A DNA stretch of 64,000 nt from JALEFZ01 sp964564415 (GTDB taxonomy: Bacteria; Bacteroidota; Bacteroidia; J057): assembly GCA_964564415.1 (NCBI GenBank), contig CAZMAV010000014.1, forward strand, positions 62,001-126,000. The letters are read 5' to 3'. The number at the start of each line of letters is the position of its first letter. Within the stretch, counting starts at the first letter, position 1. This document shows, piece by piece, positions 43,026-51,454 of the stretch. The notes under the pieces were generated by a model. It did no database searches. It saw only the letters and a list, made by a program, of their open reading frames with translations, and had not been told where the DNA came from. A program made the position numbers and the translations under genes.

Positions 43026-44186
43026 ATGAGCGAATTCAATAGAAAGATGCGAATGGGAATGGTCGGCGGAGGCCGAGGAGCTTTTATTGGGGCCGTCCAT
43101 CGAATGGCTGCTGCCTTGGATGGAGAGATAGAACTGGTCTGTGGAGCTTTTTCCTCTGACCCCGAAAAATCTCGTCTCTCAGGCCAGGACCTTTACCTTC
43201 CCCCCGCTCGGGTCTATGCCTCCTATGAGGAAATGATTCAAATAGAAAAAATACTTCCTCAAGGGGAAAGGATGGACTTTGTCTCTATCGTAACCCCCAA
43301 TCACCTACACTTCCCTCCTACAAAAATGGCCCTGGAGCATGGATTCCCGGTAGTCTGCGACAAACCCCTCTGCTTTAGCATGGAAGAAGCCCACACCCTG
43401 GTAAACATGGTGGAGGAAAGCGGACTTCTTTTTGCCCTCACCCATAATTACACGGGCTATCCCATGGTCAAAGAAGCCCGGGACATGGTCAGAAAGGGGA
43501 AACTGGGAAAAATAAGAAAAGTAGTGGTAGAATATCCCCAGGGATGGCTCTCTAATTTCATCGAAAGCAGCGGCCAAAAACAGGCCAGTTGGAGGACAGA
43601 CCCCAGTAAATCGGGGAAAGCCGGTGCCATGGGAGACATTGGTACCCATGCCGAGAACCTGGCTGAATACATCACCGGCCTGCAAATCACTGCCATCTGT
43701 GCCGATCTTTCCACCTTTGTAGAGGGACGCAGGCTTGACGATGATGGAAATGTCCTCCTCCGCTTCGACAATGGAGCCAAGGGAATCCTCCAGGCCAGCC
43801 AGATCGCAAATGGAGAGGAAAATGACCTCAACATCCGCATCTACGGGGAAAAGGGAGGCCTGCAATGGAGGCAGATGGAACCCAACACACTCATCCACCG
43901 GGTTCATGACCAGGGCACAAGACTCATCCGAACCGAAGTAGGCGAGTTGTCCGAGGCCACCCAGTATGCCACCCGAATACCCGCAGGACATCCGGAGGGG
44001 TACCTGGAAGCCTTTGCCAATATCTACCGCAACTTTGCCAGGGCCCTTAGAAGCCGACTCCAGGGAAGCTCTCCCTCCCACCTGGACCTTGACTTTCCCA
44101 CCGTCCAGGATGGCCTGAAGGGAATGGCCTTCATAGAGGCCGTGGTCAACGCCAGTCAGTCCGATCAAAAGTGGTATTCTCTCTAA
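43026..44186 (+). CDS. Gfo/Idh/MocA family oxidoreductase
   Basis: About 386 residues from the Met at 43026 (MSEFNRKMRMGMVGGG); the frame starts eight codons earlier but the family begins here. A Rossmann fold with GGGRGAFIGAVHR (NAD(P) binding), SIVTPNHLH, CDKPLCFSMEEA (catalytic-region EKP-like motif with Asp) and the substrate domain with GDIGTHAENLAEYITG. Such enzymes oxidise sugars or inositol. It follows an aldo/keto reductase gene closely and probably shares its transcript. Confidence 0.92.
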   Translation: MSEFNRKMRMGMVGGGRGAFIGAVHRMAAALDGEIELVCGAFSSDPEKSRLSGQDLYLPPARVYASYEEMIQIEKILPQGERMDFVSIVTPNHLHFPPTKMALEHGFPVVCDKPLCFSMEEAHTLVNMVEESGLLFALTHNYTGYPMVKEARDMVRKGKLGKIRKVVVEYPQGWLSNFIESSGQKQASWRTDPSKSGKAGAMGDIGTHAENLAEYITGLQITAICADLSTFVEGRRLDDDGNVLLRFDNGAKGILQASQIANGEENDLNIRIYGEKGGLQWRQMEPNTLIHRVHDQGTRLIRTEVGELSEATQYATRIPAGHPEGYLEAFANIYRNFARALRSRLQGSSPSHLDLDFPTVQDGLKGMAFIEAVVNASQSDQKWYSL

Positions 44187-44210
44187 TTCAAATACCTAAT
44201 ACCTCCAGCC

Positions 44211-44929
44211 ATGGCTAGCATTTCGCCAGATAATATTCCCTCTTGGGTCACCAATCGCATCGTAGCCTATTTTAATAGGGCCAGCTCTATCTCGGCCATC
44301 ACATGGAAGATCAAAGACGATCCCTCAGATGGAAAAGGTTTCGAAAACTCGAAGAAATATATGAAGTCGAAGGCATGGGCCCCGACAAATTGGAAGACCT
44401 GGTATATACCCTCGGTGTACCAGCAGCCTAGGCCTTTGTCAATGAAATGTATGATGAACAGATGATCTTTCGGGAAAATTGGCCCCTAAATTTTTATGCC
44501 GCCCACATCGATTCTCTGGAAGACTTTTCAGCTACTGTACAGGATGAAGAGCGCTTTCGAACCTTCGTTTCAGAACAGATGAGGGCTTTTTGCCAACAAG
44601 AAGAGGTCGACAAAAAGACCTACGAAAGGATCAGACAGGGCATCACCAGCACTTAGATCGATCCCTTTAACAATTCCTCCTCTGACCATCCAGCCTACGA
44701 ATTTACCCAATGGTTTTTCGGCACAGACATGTGCAATTTTTTCTTCTTCGAATTCGGTGTTCCCCGCACCCGCAACTAATTGGAATATCACCCCGGTTCT
44801 CCCTGGGAAATGGAACTGCGCATGTTCAAGGGAGTACAGGCCTCGTTGATTTCCGGTGGCATTATTCCGGATGACCTCGTTACGGTGGTCAACTATCCCG
44901 AACAGGTGATTGCGATCTGGGCCCCCTGA
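44211..44929 (+). pseudogene. Decayed helix-hairpin-helix protein gene
   Basis: It starts with an intact-looking N-terminus (MASISPDNIPSWVTNRIVA, IKDDPSDGKG). The frame then shifts and continues as RFRKLEEIYEVEGMGPDKLEDLVYTLG, a helix-hairpin-helix unit. The same frame carries three internal stops at 44429 (TAG), 44654 (TAG) and 44777 (TAA), while intervening peptides (QMIFRENWPLNFYAAHID, FVSEQMRAFCQQEEVDKK, MELRMFKGVQASLISGG) still look protein-like. It ends at TGA 44929. So the gene has one frameshift, a probable deletion and three stops. Its original function is unknown. Confidence 0.75.
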
Positions 44930-45180
44930 AGTGCCCCCCAAAATAAAGCCATAGAAAGGATGTTGAAGATTTCCCCAAGAATGAAAATTCTTAATGCTAA
45001 AAAATCATCACCTTAAGGAATAAAATTATCCATAGCTATGATGAGGTAGATATTGTAATCATCTGAACAATAGCTAGAAAGAATCCAGACCTCTTTCATG
45101 AATCCTTTCCTTGCCCATACTCTAATCTAATTCGTTTTAGAGAAATCACCCAATATGGTCTTTGATCGGATGCAGCGATA

Positions 45181-45210
45181 TTGAATTCACAAAGGAAGTC
45201 CCTATATTTG
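45181..45210 (+). promoter_or_regulatory. Promoter of the MerC/ABC operon (TTG / TATATTTG)
   Basis: TTG at 45181-45183, a 19-nt spacer, TATATTTG at 45203-45210: a near-ideal match. The TTG was also a possible start codon of the long frame, but this reading makes it the -33 element. The palindrome at 45209 overlaps the -7 element's last two bases. Confidence 0.85.
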
Positions 45211-45223
45211 CAACAATGTTGCA
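45209..45223 (+). promoter_or_regulatory. Palindromic operator, candidate Zur box 1
   Basis: TGCAACA-A-TGTTGCA, a perfect 7-1-7 inverted repeat overlapping the -7 element and transcription start region, an ideal repressor position. A close relative lies at 50134. The geometry (15-bp, 7-1-7, TGnnA-like arms) resembles Fur-superfamily boxes; the regulator identity is inferred. Confidence 0.7.
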
Positions 45224-45249
45224 TTTATAATCACTCAATTTCTCTGCAA

Positions 45250-45687
45250 ATGGCCATTTCTGCATCAAGCCTTCTGGACAAAAATGGGTCGGCTGACCTA
45301 TTGGGAGCCCTAGCCAGTGGGTTGTGCCTTATCCATTGTTTGGCTACTCCCTTCCTTTTTTTGGCCCATGCAGGTATGGCCGACCATCATAGCCACGGTC
45401 ATCACGAGGCTGCTCCTCTTTGGTGGAGTTTGGTGGATGTTGCTTTTCTTATAGTATCATTTTTGGCTATCCGCTATTCTGCCCAGAGGACTTCGCTCAA
45501 GTGGATGCCTTTTGCCCTGTATTTCTGTTGGGGAATATTGGCAGCCTACATTTTGATAGAAACATTTCACCTTATGCACCTAAGCCATGGCTTGATTTAT
45601 CTTCCAGCTTTTGGCTTGGTCTTTTTGCATTTGCACAACAGATGGCATTGCCGCTGTGAAGATGATGAACACAGGGCGACAGATTAA
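45250..45687 (+). CDS. MerC-domain membrane protein
   Basis: 145 residues from the ATG at 45250, the first start downstream of the promoter. It has four hydrophobic segments and the MerC core GALASGLCLIHCLATPF (Cys26, His29, Cys30). The first loop is His-rich (HAGMADHHSHGHHE, six His at 40-52), and the C-terminus is HNRWHCRCEDDEHRA with further Cys and His. MerC proteins were first described as mercury importers, but none of merA, merR or merP is here. The His-rich loop and the operon suggest Zn or another soft metal. It leads the operon; the ABC ATPase starts 41 bp after its stop. Confidence 0.82.
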   Translation: MAISASSLLDKNGSADLLGALASGLCLIHCLATPFLFLAHAGMADHHSHGHHEAAPLWWSLVDVAFLIVSFLAIRYSAQRTSLKWMPFALYFCWGILAAYILIETFHLMHLSHGLIYLPAFGLVFLHLHNRWHCRCEDDEHRATD

Positions 45688-45728
45688 TTCGCTACTCTCG
45701 TATTTTTCCCTTTATAAATCTTGCTTCT

Positions 45729-46430
45729 ATGATACATCTAGACCGAATCAGTAAGTCATTTAAAGGTAAGCCTGCCGTCCAAAACCTAACCTTGGAAATT
45801 CAGGAGGGGGAAATTTTGGGATTGCTTGGGGCAAATGGAGCCGGCAAATCCACCACTATCAATATGCTCCTGGGCTTCCTTCCACCAGACTCCGGGAAGG
45901 TAAGCATAGACAACTTGGAAGTCGGAGAGGAAAAAGCCAAGGTTCGAAAGCTGCTGGGCTACATACCCGAAAGCGTCAACCTCTATCCTTATCTCTCAGG
46001 CTTAGAAAACCTGGACTACTTCTGTCGCTTGGCTGGGCTTTCCTACAGTGACAAAGAATTGAAGGAATTCCTACTTGAATGTGGCCTGGAAGGTGAAGCC
46101 CACTCCAAAAAAATATCTACCTACTCCAAAGGAATGCGCCAAAAAGTAGGGATTGCTATTGCCTACGCAAAAAAGGCAAAAGTCTATCTTTTGGATGAAC
46201 CGGCAAGTGGATTGGACCCCTTGGCCAGTAATGAACTATCAGACCTTCTCAAAAAGCTCGCTGCTGAAGGAGCCGCTATCTTAATGGCTTCCCATGATAT
46301 TTTTAGGGTAAGGGAGGTATGCCACCGAATTGGCATTCTTAAAAAAGGTCAGCTGGTCAAGGAATTAAACAGCAAGGAAGTGAGTGCCAATGAATTAGAA
46401 CAGCTCTATCTAACCTACATGCAAAACTAA
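45729..46430 (+). CDS. ABC transporter ATP-binding protein
   Basis: A 233-residue ABC ATPase. Walker A GANGAGKST (near residue 36), Q-loop region YIPESVNLYPYLSGLENL, signature TYSKGMRQKVGIAIAY, Walker B VYLLDEPASGLDP and H-loop MASHDIF are all intact. The NosF/CcmA-like type with ABC-2 permeases fits the two permease genes that follow (8 bp and overlap). In the operon it would power whatever the permeases and the lipoprotein move or remodel. Confidence 0.93.
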   Translation: MIHLDRISKSFKGKPAVQNLTLEIQEGEILGLLGANGAGKSTTINMLLGFLPPDSGKVSIDNLEVGEEKAKVRKLLGYIPESVNLYPYLSGLENLDYFCRLAGLSYSDKELKEFLLECGLEGEAHSKKISTYSKGMRQKVGIAIAYAKKAKVYLLDEPASGLDPLASNELSDLLKKLAAEGAAILMASHDIFRVREVCHRIGILKKGQLVKELNSKEVSANELEQLYLTYMQN

Positions 46431-46437
46431 GCAGGCT

Positions 46438-47847
46438 ATGTGGCAAATCATCAAAAATGAATGGCAATTTCTGAGCCGATCCAGGGTGCTTATCAGCATC
46501 AGTATCAGCTTTGCAGGAATCTTATTGCTTTCCATACTGCTGGGGAATTATCAAAATCGAAAGCAGGCAGAGGCCTACACCTCGGCAAAGGATCACCTGC
46601 GGGAACAATGGGAAAGCATTGAGGCAATGAATCCACACAGTGCCGCCCACTATGGAACCTACGTCTTTAAGTCACCTAATTTACTAAATAGCCTGGACGA
46701 TGGAGTAAACAACATCACAGGAAATGTCATTCGGGTGGAAGGACATGTTCAAAATGAAATGATGCACTCCGAAGCTTCTCAAATGCAGGCCATCTCCAGA
46801 TTCGGAAAGCTGAAGAGTTCTCTCATCCTGAAATATATAGTACCACTCCTGCTGATATTTCTGGCTTTTAGTTCTGTAAGCAGTGAAAAGCAGAGCGGCA
46901 GGCTCAAACTCCTCTTTTTACAAGGAGCAAGACCCAACCAATTGATTTTGGCCAAGAGCCTTTCGGTCTGGCTGTTTGGGGGGATGCTGCTGCTCCTGCT
47001 CGTGGGGTCTTATAGCTTCCTTAATGCCAGGCATCTCACCGCCGAAATTATGCAAAGGACCCTCATGATCCTGGTCATGTATTCCTTATACTATTTCATC
47101 ATCAGTGGCCTTACTGTCTTTATTTCAGCCAGATGGCAACAAGCAACCCTAGCCCTTACCTCCATGCTAGGAGTCTATATCTTATGGACAGTCTTCTTGC
47201 CCAATATATTCCTGAGTTCCGTGGAGAAGTGGCATCCCCTACCGAGTAGAGATGCCTTCAAAACTGCCATGAGAGAAGACCGCGCTAAGGGAATCGATGG
47301 TCACAATCCCTCTGACAAACGTGCAGAGGAATTGAGGGTGAAAGTCCTCAATGAATATGGGGTAGATAGCCTGTCTCAACTACCCATCAATTTTGATGGC
47401 ATCGCCATGCAAGCCGACGAGGAGTATGGCAATCAGGTATGGGACAAGCACTTCGGCAGGCTAAGGGAAGTTTTCAGAGAGCAAAAGCAAAGCCTTCAAC
47501 TAGGAGGAATTATCAATCCATTTATTGCCCTTGACAACAGCAGCAAGGGATTTGCTGCAACAGACAACTTGCACCATCAGGATTTCCTCCTTCAGGTAGA
47601 AACATATCGGAGGACTTTCATCAAAACGCTCAATGACGAACACGCCTATGGCGGTTCAAAAAGTGGCGATTGGGGGTGGCAAGCAGATAATGAATTCTTC
47701 AAGTCTGTGCCAGACTTTTCTTATACCCCCACCTCACTTGCTTCTGTTTTTCGGTATTATGTCTTGGATGTAGGGATCCTCATTCTATGGTCAGTGTTGA
47801 CCTTTGGGCTTTTGTATTTTGGAACCAAAAAAATTCAGCTGGTATGA
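46438..47847 (+). CDS. ABC-2 type permease, DUF3526-like (first of pair)
   Basis: A 469-residue membrane protein. Helix 1 (about residues 17-37) is followed by a roughly 90-residue extracytoplasmic segment. Four helices follow (near 135-160, 170-190, 205-235 and 240-265). A large extracytoplasmic loop of about 170 residues comes next, then a C-terminal helix (LDVGILILWSVLTFGLLY). This is the ABC-2 layout with big periplasmic domains (DUF3526-like), as in NosY/Gld-like remodelling transporters. The stop overlaps the next start by 4 bp. Confidence 0.83.
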   Translation: MWQIIKNEWQFLSRSRVLISISISFAGILLLSILLGNYQNRKQAEAYTSAKDHLREQWESIEAMNPHSAAHYGTYVFKSPNLLNSLDDGVNNITGNVIRVEGHVQNEMMHSEASQMQAISRFGKLKSSLILKYIVPLLLIFLAFSSVSSEKQSGRLKLLFLQGARPNQLILAKSLSVWLFGGMLLLLLVGSYSFLNARHLTAEIMQRTLMILVMYSLYYFIISGLTVFISARWQQATLALTSMLGVYILWTVFLPNIFLSSVEKWHPLPSRDAFKTAMREDRAKGIDGHNPSDKRAEELRVKVLNEYGVDSLSQLPINFDGIAMQADEEYGNQVWDKHFGRLREVFREQKQSLQLGGIINPFIALDNSSKGFAATDNLHHQDFLLQVETYRRTFIKTLNDEHAYGGSKSGDWGWQADNEFFKSVPDFSYTPTSLASVFRYYVLDVGILILWSVLTFGLLYFGTKKIQLV

Positions 47848-49163
47848 ATCCCATTACCATTTTTTTATTTGAGTGGAAACACCTGATCCGCACCCCATTC
47901 AAGCTGGTAGGATTAGTCCTTTTCATTCTAGCTGCGGGATATGGGCTGCACAATGGAGCTGCTTTATACAATAAGCAAACAGTGGAAATTGAGCAGATCA
48001 ACGAAAAAGTAAAGGAGGAAAAGCAGAAATACCTATCCTACTATGAAAGAGGAGAAAAAGGTCCTAAGAACCGACCATGGATCGATATGACAACTCCCTT
48101 CTGGGCACTCTGGTATTCATCAACCTATCACATAAAGGAGCCTTCACCAGCCATGGTGTACAGCATTGGACAGGCGGAGCAATATGGATATTATAAGCAG
48201 GTGAACTTCAGGAGTAGTCCCTATGATGCAGACATGGCAGAAGAAATTGCCAATCCCGAGCGGCTGCAATCTGGCACCCTGGACTTTTCCTTTGTGGCTT
48301 TGTACCTCCTGCCTTTATTGCTGTTGATTTGCCTTTACAACATAAAAGGAGCAGAAGCAGATGGGGGATTTTTACCTCTGATTTATTCTCAAACGGGTTC
48401 GCAGACCAATTGGCTTTTGGCGAGGCTCGCTTTTTATGGCTTCCTCCTCATAATTACAGTTATGGGATTGATGTTGTATGGAGCTGTATTGACTCCTGTC
48501 TTTGATTTGGCAGGTTCTGCATTTTGGCAAATACTGGGCTGGCTATCGGCTTACTTGCTTCTGTGGTGGGTTGTTTTTGCCTGGATCATTCAGCGAGGCA
48601 ACACTACCTTAGGTAATACCCTTAAGATGGTGGCTGTATGGTTACTCTTTGTCTTTATTATTCCTGCTACTGTAAATCAATGGGTAAGTATTAAATATCC
48701 CCCAAACCTGATGACAGATTATATAGACGCTAAAAGGGATAAAACCAATCAGCTTTATGAACAAGCAGACAGCATCAGCCAGGCCCAGTTGGATGATCTA
48801 TTTCCTGAAATTATCAACAGTCCGATTGCAAAAGATCAAGAAAAGGCTGATTTAGCAAGGAACCGCAGCTTTGTTGCTCTGACAAATGAACTGGTCAAGA
48901 ATAGCATTTCCACGATTGAATCGGACAAGGAGGCCAGAAACAGCTTGATTCGATTCAGCTACGGCTTCAATCCCGTTTCATTTATGCAGAACAAACTTAA
49001 TGCCCTTAGTCAGACACATTATAATGACTACGAGCAATATAGCCGCGAAATCCAATCATTGGTAGATAAACAGATTCGCGTATTGGTATTAGATACCTGG
49101 AATGCAGCCGTGATTGATCAGGAAAAATATTTGGAATACATTGAAAGTTGGGAACTACAATAG
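47844..49163 (+). CDS. ABC-2 type permease, DUF3526-like (second of pair)
   Basis: 439 residues from the ATG at 47844, overlapping the preceding stop by 4 bp; the frame starts 19 codons earlier, inside the first permease. Helix 1 (LVGLVLFILAAGYGL) is followed by an extracytoplasmic domain, then four helices (near residues 150-170, 195-220, 230-260 and 265-290). A C-terminal soluble domain of about 140 residues ends without the final helix found in its partner. The pair probably forms a heterodimeric ABC-2 unit. Confidence 0.8.
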   Translation: MNPITIFLFEWKHLIRTPFKLVGLVLFILAAGYGLHNGAALYNKQTVEIEQINEKVKEEKQKYLSYYERGEKGPKNRPWIDMTTPFWALWYSSTYHIKEPSPAMVYSIGQAEQYGYYKQVNFRSSPYDADMAEEIANPERLQSGTLDFSFVALYLLPLLLLICLYNIKGAEADGGFLPLIYSQTGSQTNWLLARLAFYGFLLIITVMGLMLYGAVLTPVFDLAGSAFWQILGWLSAYLLLWWVVFAWIIQRGNTTLGNTLKMVAVWLLFVFIIPATVNQWVSIKYPPNLMTDYIDAKRDKTNQLYEQADSISQAQLDDLFPEIINSPIAKDQEKADLARNRSFVALTNELVKNSISTIESDKEARNSLIRFSYGFNPVSFMQNKLNALSQTHYNDYEQYSREIQSLVDKQIRVLVLDTWNAAVIDQEKYLEYIESWELQ

Positions 49164-49185
49164 CTTAATAATTAATGTTTTATCT

Positions 49186-49641
49186 ATGAATCGCTACCTT
49201 ATTATCATTACTCTTTTGCTGCTGATCTCTTGTCAAAAGGGTGATCCCGATCCAAAATTAAAGCAAGCTTTTGATCTCCATGAGATGGCTGTTCAAAAGT
49301 ACGATTCACTCAAACTCGAGCTTAATTCCCTAAAAGCCCAGACCCTAACTGAGGAAGAGGCAAAGAAGTTGAAGCAACTGGAAGAAACCAGCTCGGCGTG
49401 GGAATCAAGTTTGGTGGAAGTTCCTGGTTTCGAACATGATCATGAAGAGGGACATGGGGATTCTCATGACCACGACCACGATCATCATCATCATGATCAG
49501 GCGGCTGAAGACTTAAAAGACTTACCTCCGGCAGAGATGCTCAAACTTCAGCAGGCTTTGCTGGACGAGGTACAAAAACTTCTTCACGAATCACGTCAGT
49601 TAGCTGCAAAAGATGCTCAATCTTCCTCCCTAGCCCAATAA
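49186..49641 (+). CDS. His-rich lipoprotein, putative metal-binding
   Basis: 151 residues. The start at 49186 gives a lipoprotein signal (hydrophobic stretch, lipobox LISC, acylated Cys16). Residues 30-75 are a charged helix. Residues 84-103 hold ten His interleaved with Asp, Glu and Gly (HDHEEGHGDSHDHDHD then four His). A helical C-terminus follows. Such runs bind Zn2+ or other divalent metals, as in ZnuA loops, ZrgA and AztD-like chaperones. It follows the permeases by 22 bp and probably presents or stores metal at the membrane. No enzyme motif. Confidence 0.8.
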   Translation: MNRYLIIITLLLLISCQKGDPDPKLKQAFDLHEMAVQKYDSLKLELNSLKAQTLTEEEAKKLKQLEETSSAWESSLVEVPGFEHDHEEGHGDSHDHDHDHHHHDQAAEDLKDLPPAEMLKLQQALLDEVQKLLHESRQLAAKDAQSSSLAQ

Positions 49642-49644
49642 ATA

Positions 49645-50073
49645 ATGAAGTATTTGTTTTTAGGTATCCTTTTTTTGTCGACTTCTTATCTGTTGGCTCA
49701 AACACCTATTGATTGGTACCAATTGAGTGAAGTTCGCTACATAAGGGGATTAGACATCCGTACAGGCTATCTGGTCGATAGACCTAGATTCAGTAAGAAA
49801 ATTAAAAGCCTGGATGGCAAGCAAGTTGAAATTACTGGGTATATTCTTCCTATTGATGCAGAGGGGACTACCTATGTACTCTCCCGTAACCCTTATGCAT
49901 CCTGCTTCTTCTGTGGAGGAGGAGGACTGGAGTCTGTCATGGATATCAGGTTTACCGTCAAAAACCAAGGCTTTAAGCTGGATCAGTATGTGACGCTACG
50001 AGGCGTCTTGAGGCTCAGCGAAAGCGGAGATGGGTTGATTTATTTGTTGGACGAAGCCGTAGAGGTCAAATAG
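49645..50073 (+). CDS. DUF3299-like exported protein
   Basis: 142 residues, signal peptide ending LLAQ (about residue 19). The mature part has the DUF3299 pattern: SLDGKQVEITGYILPID, then YVLSRNPYASCFFCGGGG with Cys87 and Cys90, then VTLRGVLRL and the C-terminal LIYLLDEAVEV. It is an OB-fold-like periplasmic domain. In Proteobacteria, DUF3299 genes sit in zinc-responsive ABC operons next to His-rich periplasmic proteins, and the same pairing occurs here (3 bp after the lipoprotein). The two Cys could bind metal or form a disulphide. Confidence 0.75.
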   Translation: MKYLFLGILFLSTSYLLAQTPIDWYQLSEVRYIRGLDIRTGYLVDRPRFSKKIKSLDGKQVEITGYILPIDAEGTTYVLSRNPYASCFFCGGGGLESVMDIRFTVKNQGFKLDQYVTLRGVLRLSESGDGLIYLLDEAVEVK

Positions 50074-50133
50074 CCAAAGGAAAGATTTCATTCCTTTTCT
50101 GATCGTCAGAGGCCAATAATTAATTCCAAAAGT

Positions 50134-50154
50134 TTTTGCAACATTATTGCAAAA
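50134..50154 (+). promoter_or_regulatory. Palindromic operator, candidate Zur box 2
   Basis: TTTTGCAA-CATTA-TTGCAAAA is an inverted repeat with 8-bp perfect arms. Its core TGCAACATTATTGCA matches the box at 45209 in 13 of 15 positions. It overlaps the -33 TTG of the downstream promoter. Confidence 0.7.
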
Positions 50155-50176
50155 GAGAGAAATCTCCTTATTTTAC
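50147..50176 (+). promoter_or_regulatory. Probable promoter of the COG0523-DUF1826 unit
   Basis: TTG (50147-50149, inside the right arm of the operator), a 19-nt spacer, and TATTTTAC (50169-50176), which keeps TAnnTT but not the final TG. The COG0523 ATG is 26 nt downstream. Confidence 0.5.
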
Positions 50177-50201
50177 AACTTAATTGCATTCATAACATCC
50201 T

Positions 50202-51401
50202 ATGCAGAAATTACCTGTTACAGTGCTTTCTGGTTTCCTCGGTGCTGGAAAGACCACCTTACTCAACCACATCCTTCACAATAAGCAGGGCCTTAAGGTT
50301 GCTGTCATTGTCAATGACATGAGTGAAGTCAATGTTGATGCTCAATTAGTAGAGCAGCAAGATCTGCTTTCTCGTACCGAGGAGAAGTTGGTAGAAATGT
50401 CCAATGGGTGCATCTGCTGTACCTTAAGAGAGGACCTCATGATCGAGGTAGAGAAACTGGCTCTTGAAAATCGATTCGACTACTTGGTGATCGAAAGTAC
50501 AGGAATTTCAGAACCCGTACCGGTCGCACAGACCTTTACCTTTGCCACAGAGGACGGGAGCATAGACCTACGCCGCTTTTCTCGCCTTGATACCATGGTG
50601 ACAGTAGTCGATGCGTATAATTTCTGGAAAGACTTCGACAGCCGTGATACCATCCATCAACGTGGCTTGAACGATGATTCACAGGATCAACGCACCATTG
50701 TCAACCTAATCACGGACCAGCTAGAATTTGCCGATGTAATCTTGCTCAACAAGACGGACTTGGTGCCTGAGGATGAGGTGAAAAACCTAGAGGCAGTAAT
50801 AAGAAGTTTTAACAGCAGCGCGAAGATAATTCGCACGGTTCGTAGCCAGGTTGAACTCAAAGAAATCATTGACACGGGCTTATTTGATTTTGAAAAAGCG
50901 TCGGAGTCAGCTGGCTGGATCAAGGAGCTAGAGGCAGGAGAGCACATGCCTGAGACGGAGGAATATGGGATCAGTTCTTTTGTATACAAAGCCCGGAAGC
51001 CTTTTCACCCAGAGCGCTTTTACAAATACATTACGCAAAGCTGGCGGCCGCAAATTCTTCGAAGCAAAGGACTTTTTTGGATTGCTTCACGACCAGAAAC
51101 AGCATGGAATTGGTCGCAAGCAGGCTATTCGGTTGAAGCCAGCCCAGCAGGTGTCTGGTGGGATAGCATGCCCTTCGAGCAGCGTATTCAGCATCCTGCT
51201 TTTGTGGCCAATATGGAAGCCATAGAGAGTCGCTGGAGCCGTGAGTTTGGAGATCGAATGCAGGAAATTGTCATCATCGGCCAGGACATGGATGAGGCTA
51301 AGATTCGTTCTGAATTAGAGGCTTGCCTCCTGACCGAGCGCGAATTAAAAAGGAGTGCCAAGGGTCAAGCATTCAAAGATCCCTTCCCTGCAATTCGGTA
51401 G
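50202..51401 (+). CDS. COG0523/CobW-family metallochaperone GTPase (first)
   Basis: A 399-residue G3E GTPase. Walker A is GFLGAGKTTLLNH (residues 11-23), the metal-binding CxCC is GCICC (Cys70, Cys72, Cys73), and the G4 motif is NKTDL near residue 187. The C-terminal CobW_C domain contains PFHPERFYKYI and a substrate-recognition region. The family inserts metals into target enzymes; Zur-controlled members (YeiR, ZigA, ZNG1) act in zinc limitation. No cobalamin gene is near. An operator at 50134 precedes it and the DUF1826 gene follows. Of the two COG0523 proteins here this is the longer. Confidence 0.93.
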   Translation: MQKLPVTVLSGFLGAGKTTLLNHILHNKQGLKVAVIVNDMSEVNVDAQLVEQQDLLSRTEEKLVEMSNGCICCTLREDLMIEVEKLALENRFDYLVIESTGISEPVPVAQTFTFATEDGSIDLRRFSRLDTMVTVVDAYNFWKDFDSRDTIHQRGLNDDSQDQRTIVNLITDQLEFADVILLNKTDLVPEDEVKNLEAVIRSFNSSAKIIRTVRSQVELKEIIDTGLFDFEKASESAGWIKELEAGEHMPETEEYGISSFVYKARKPFHPERFYKYITQSWRPQILRSKGLFWIASRPETAWNWSQAGYSVEASPAGVWWDSMPFEQRIQHPAFVANMEAIESRWSREFGDRMQEIVIIGQDMDEAKIRSELEACLLTERELKRSAKGQAFKDPFPAIR

Positions 51402-51454
51402 CTGTAGAAGAATTTTCCTCTTATGTATTTTCTCTAATTCAAACCCCATACATT

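Noticed and set aside
43305..44168. 287-codon minus-strand frame opposite the Gfo/Idh gene
   Set aside because: Shadow frame of a well-recognised plus-strand gene.
45181..45249. TTG start codon and 23-residue N-terminal extension for the MerC gene
   Set aside because: The TTG is the -33 element of a consensus promoter and the extension would be encoded upstream of or inside the operator.
45250..50073. Mercury-resistance operon
   Set aside because: Only the MerC-type domain points to mercury; merA, merR and merP are absent and the other genes fit zinc.
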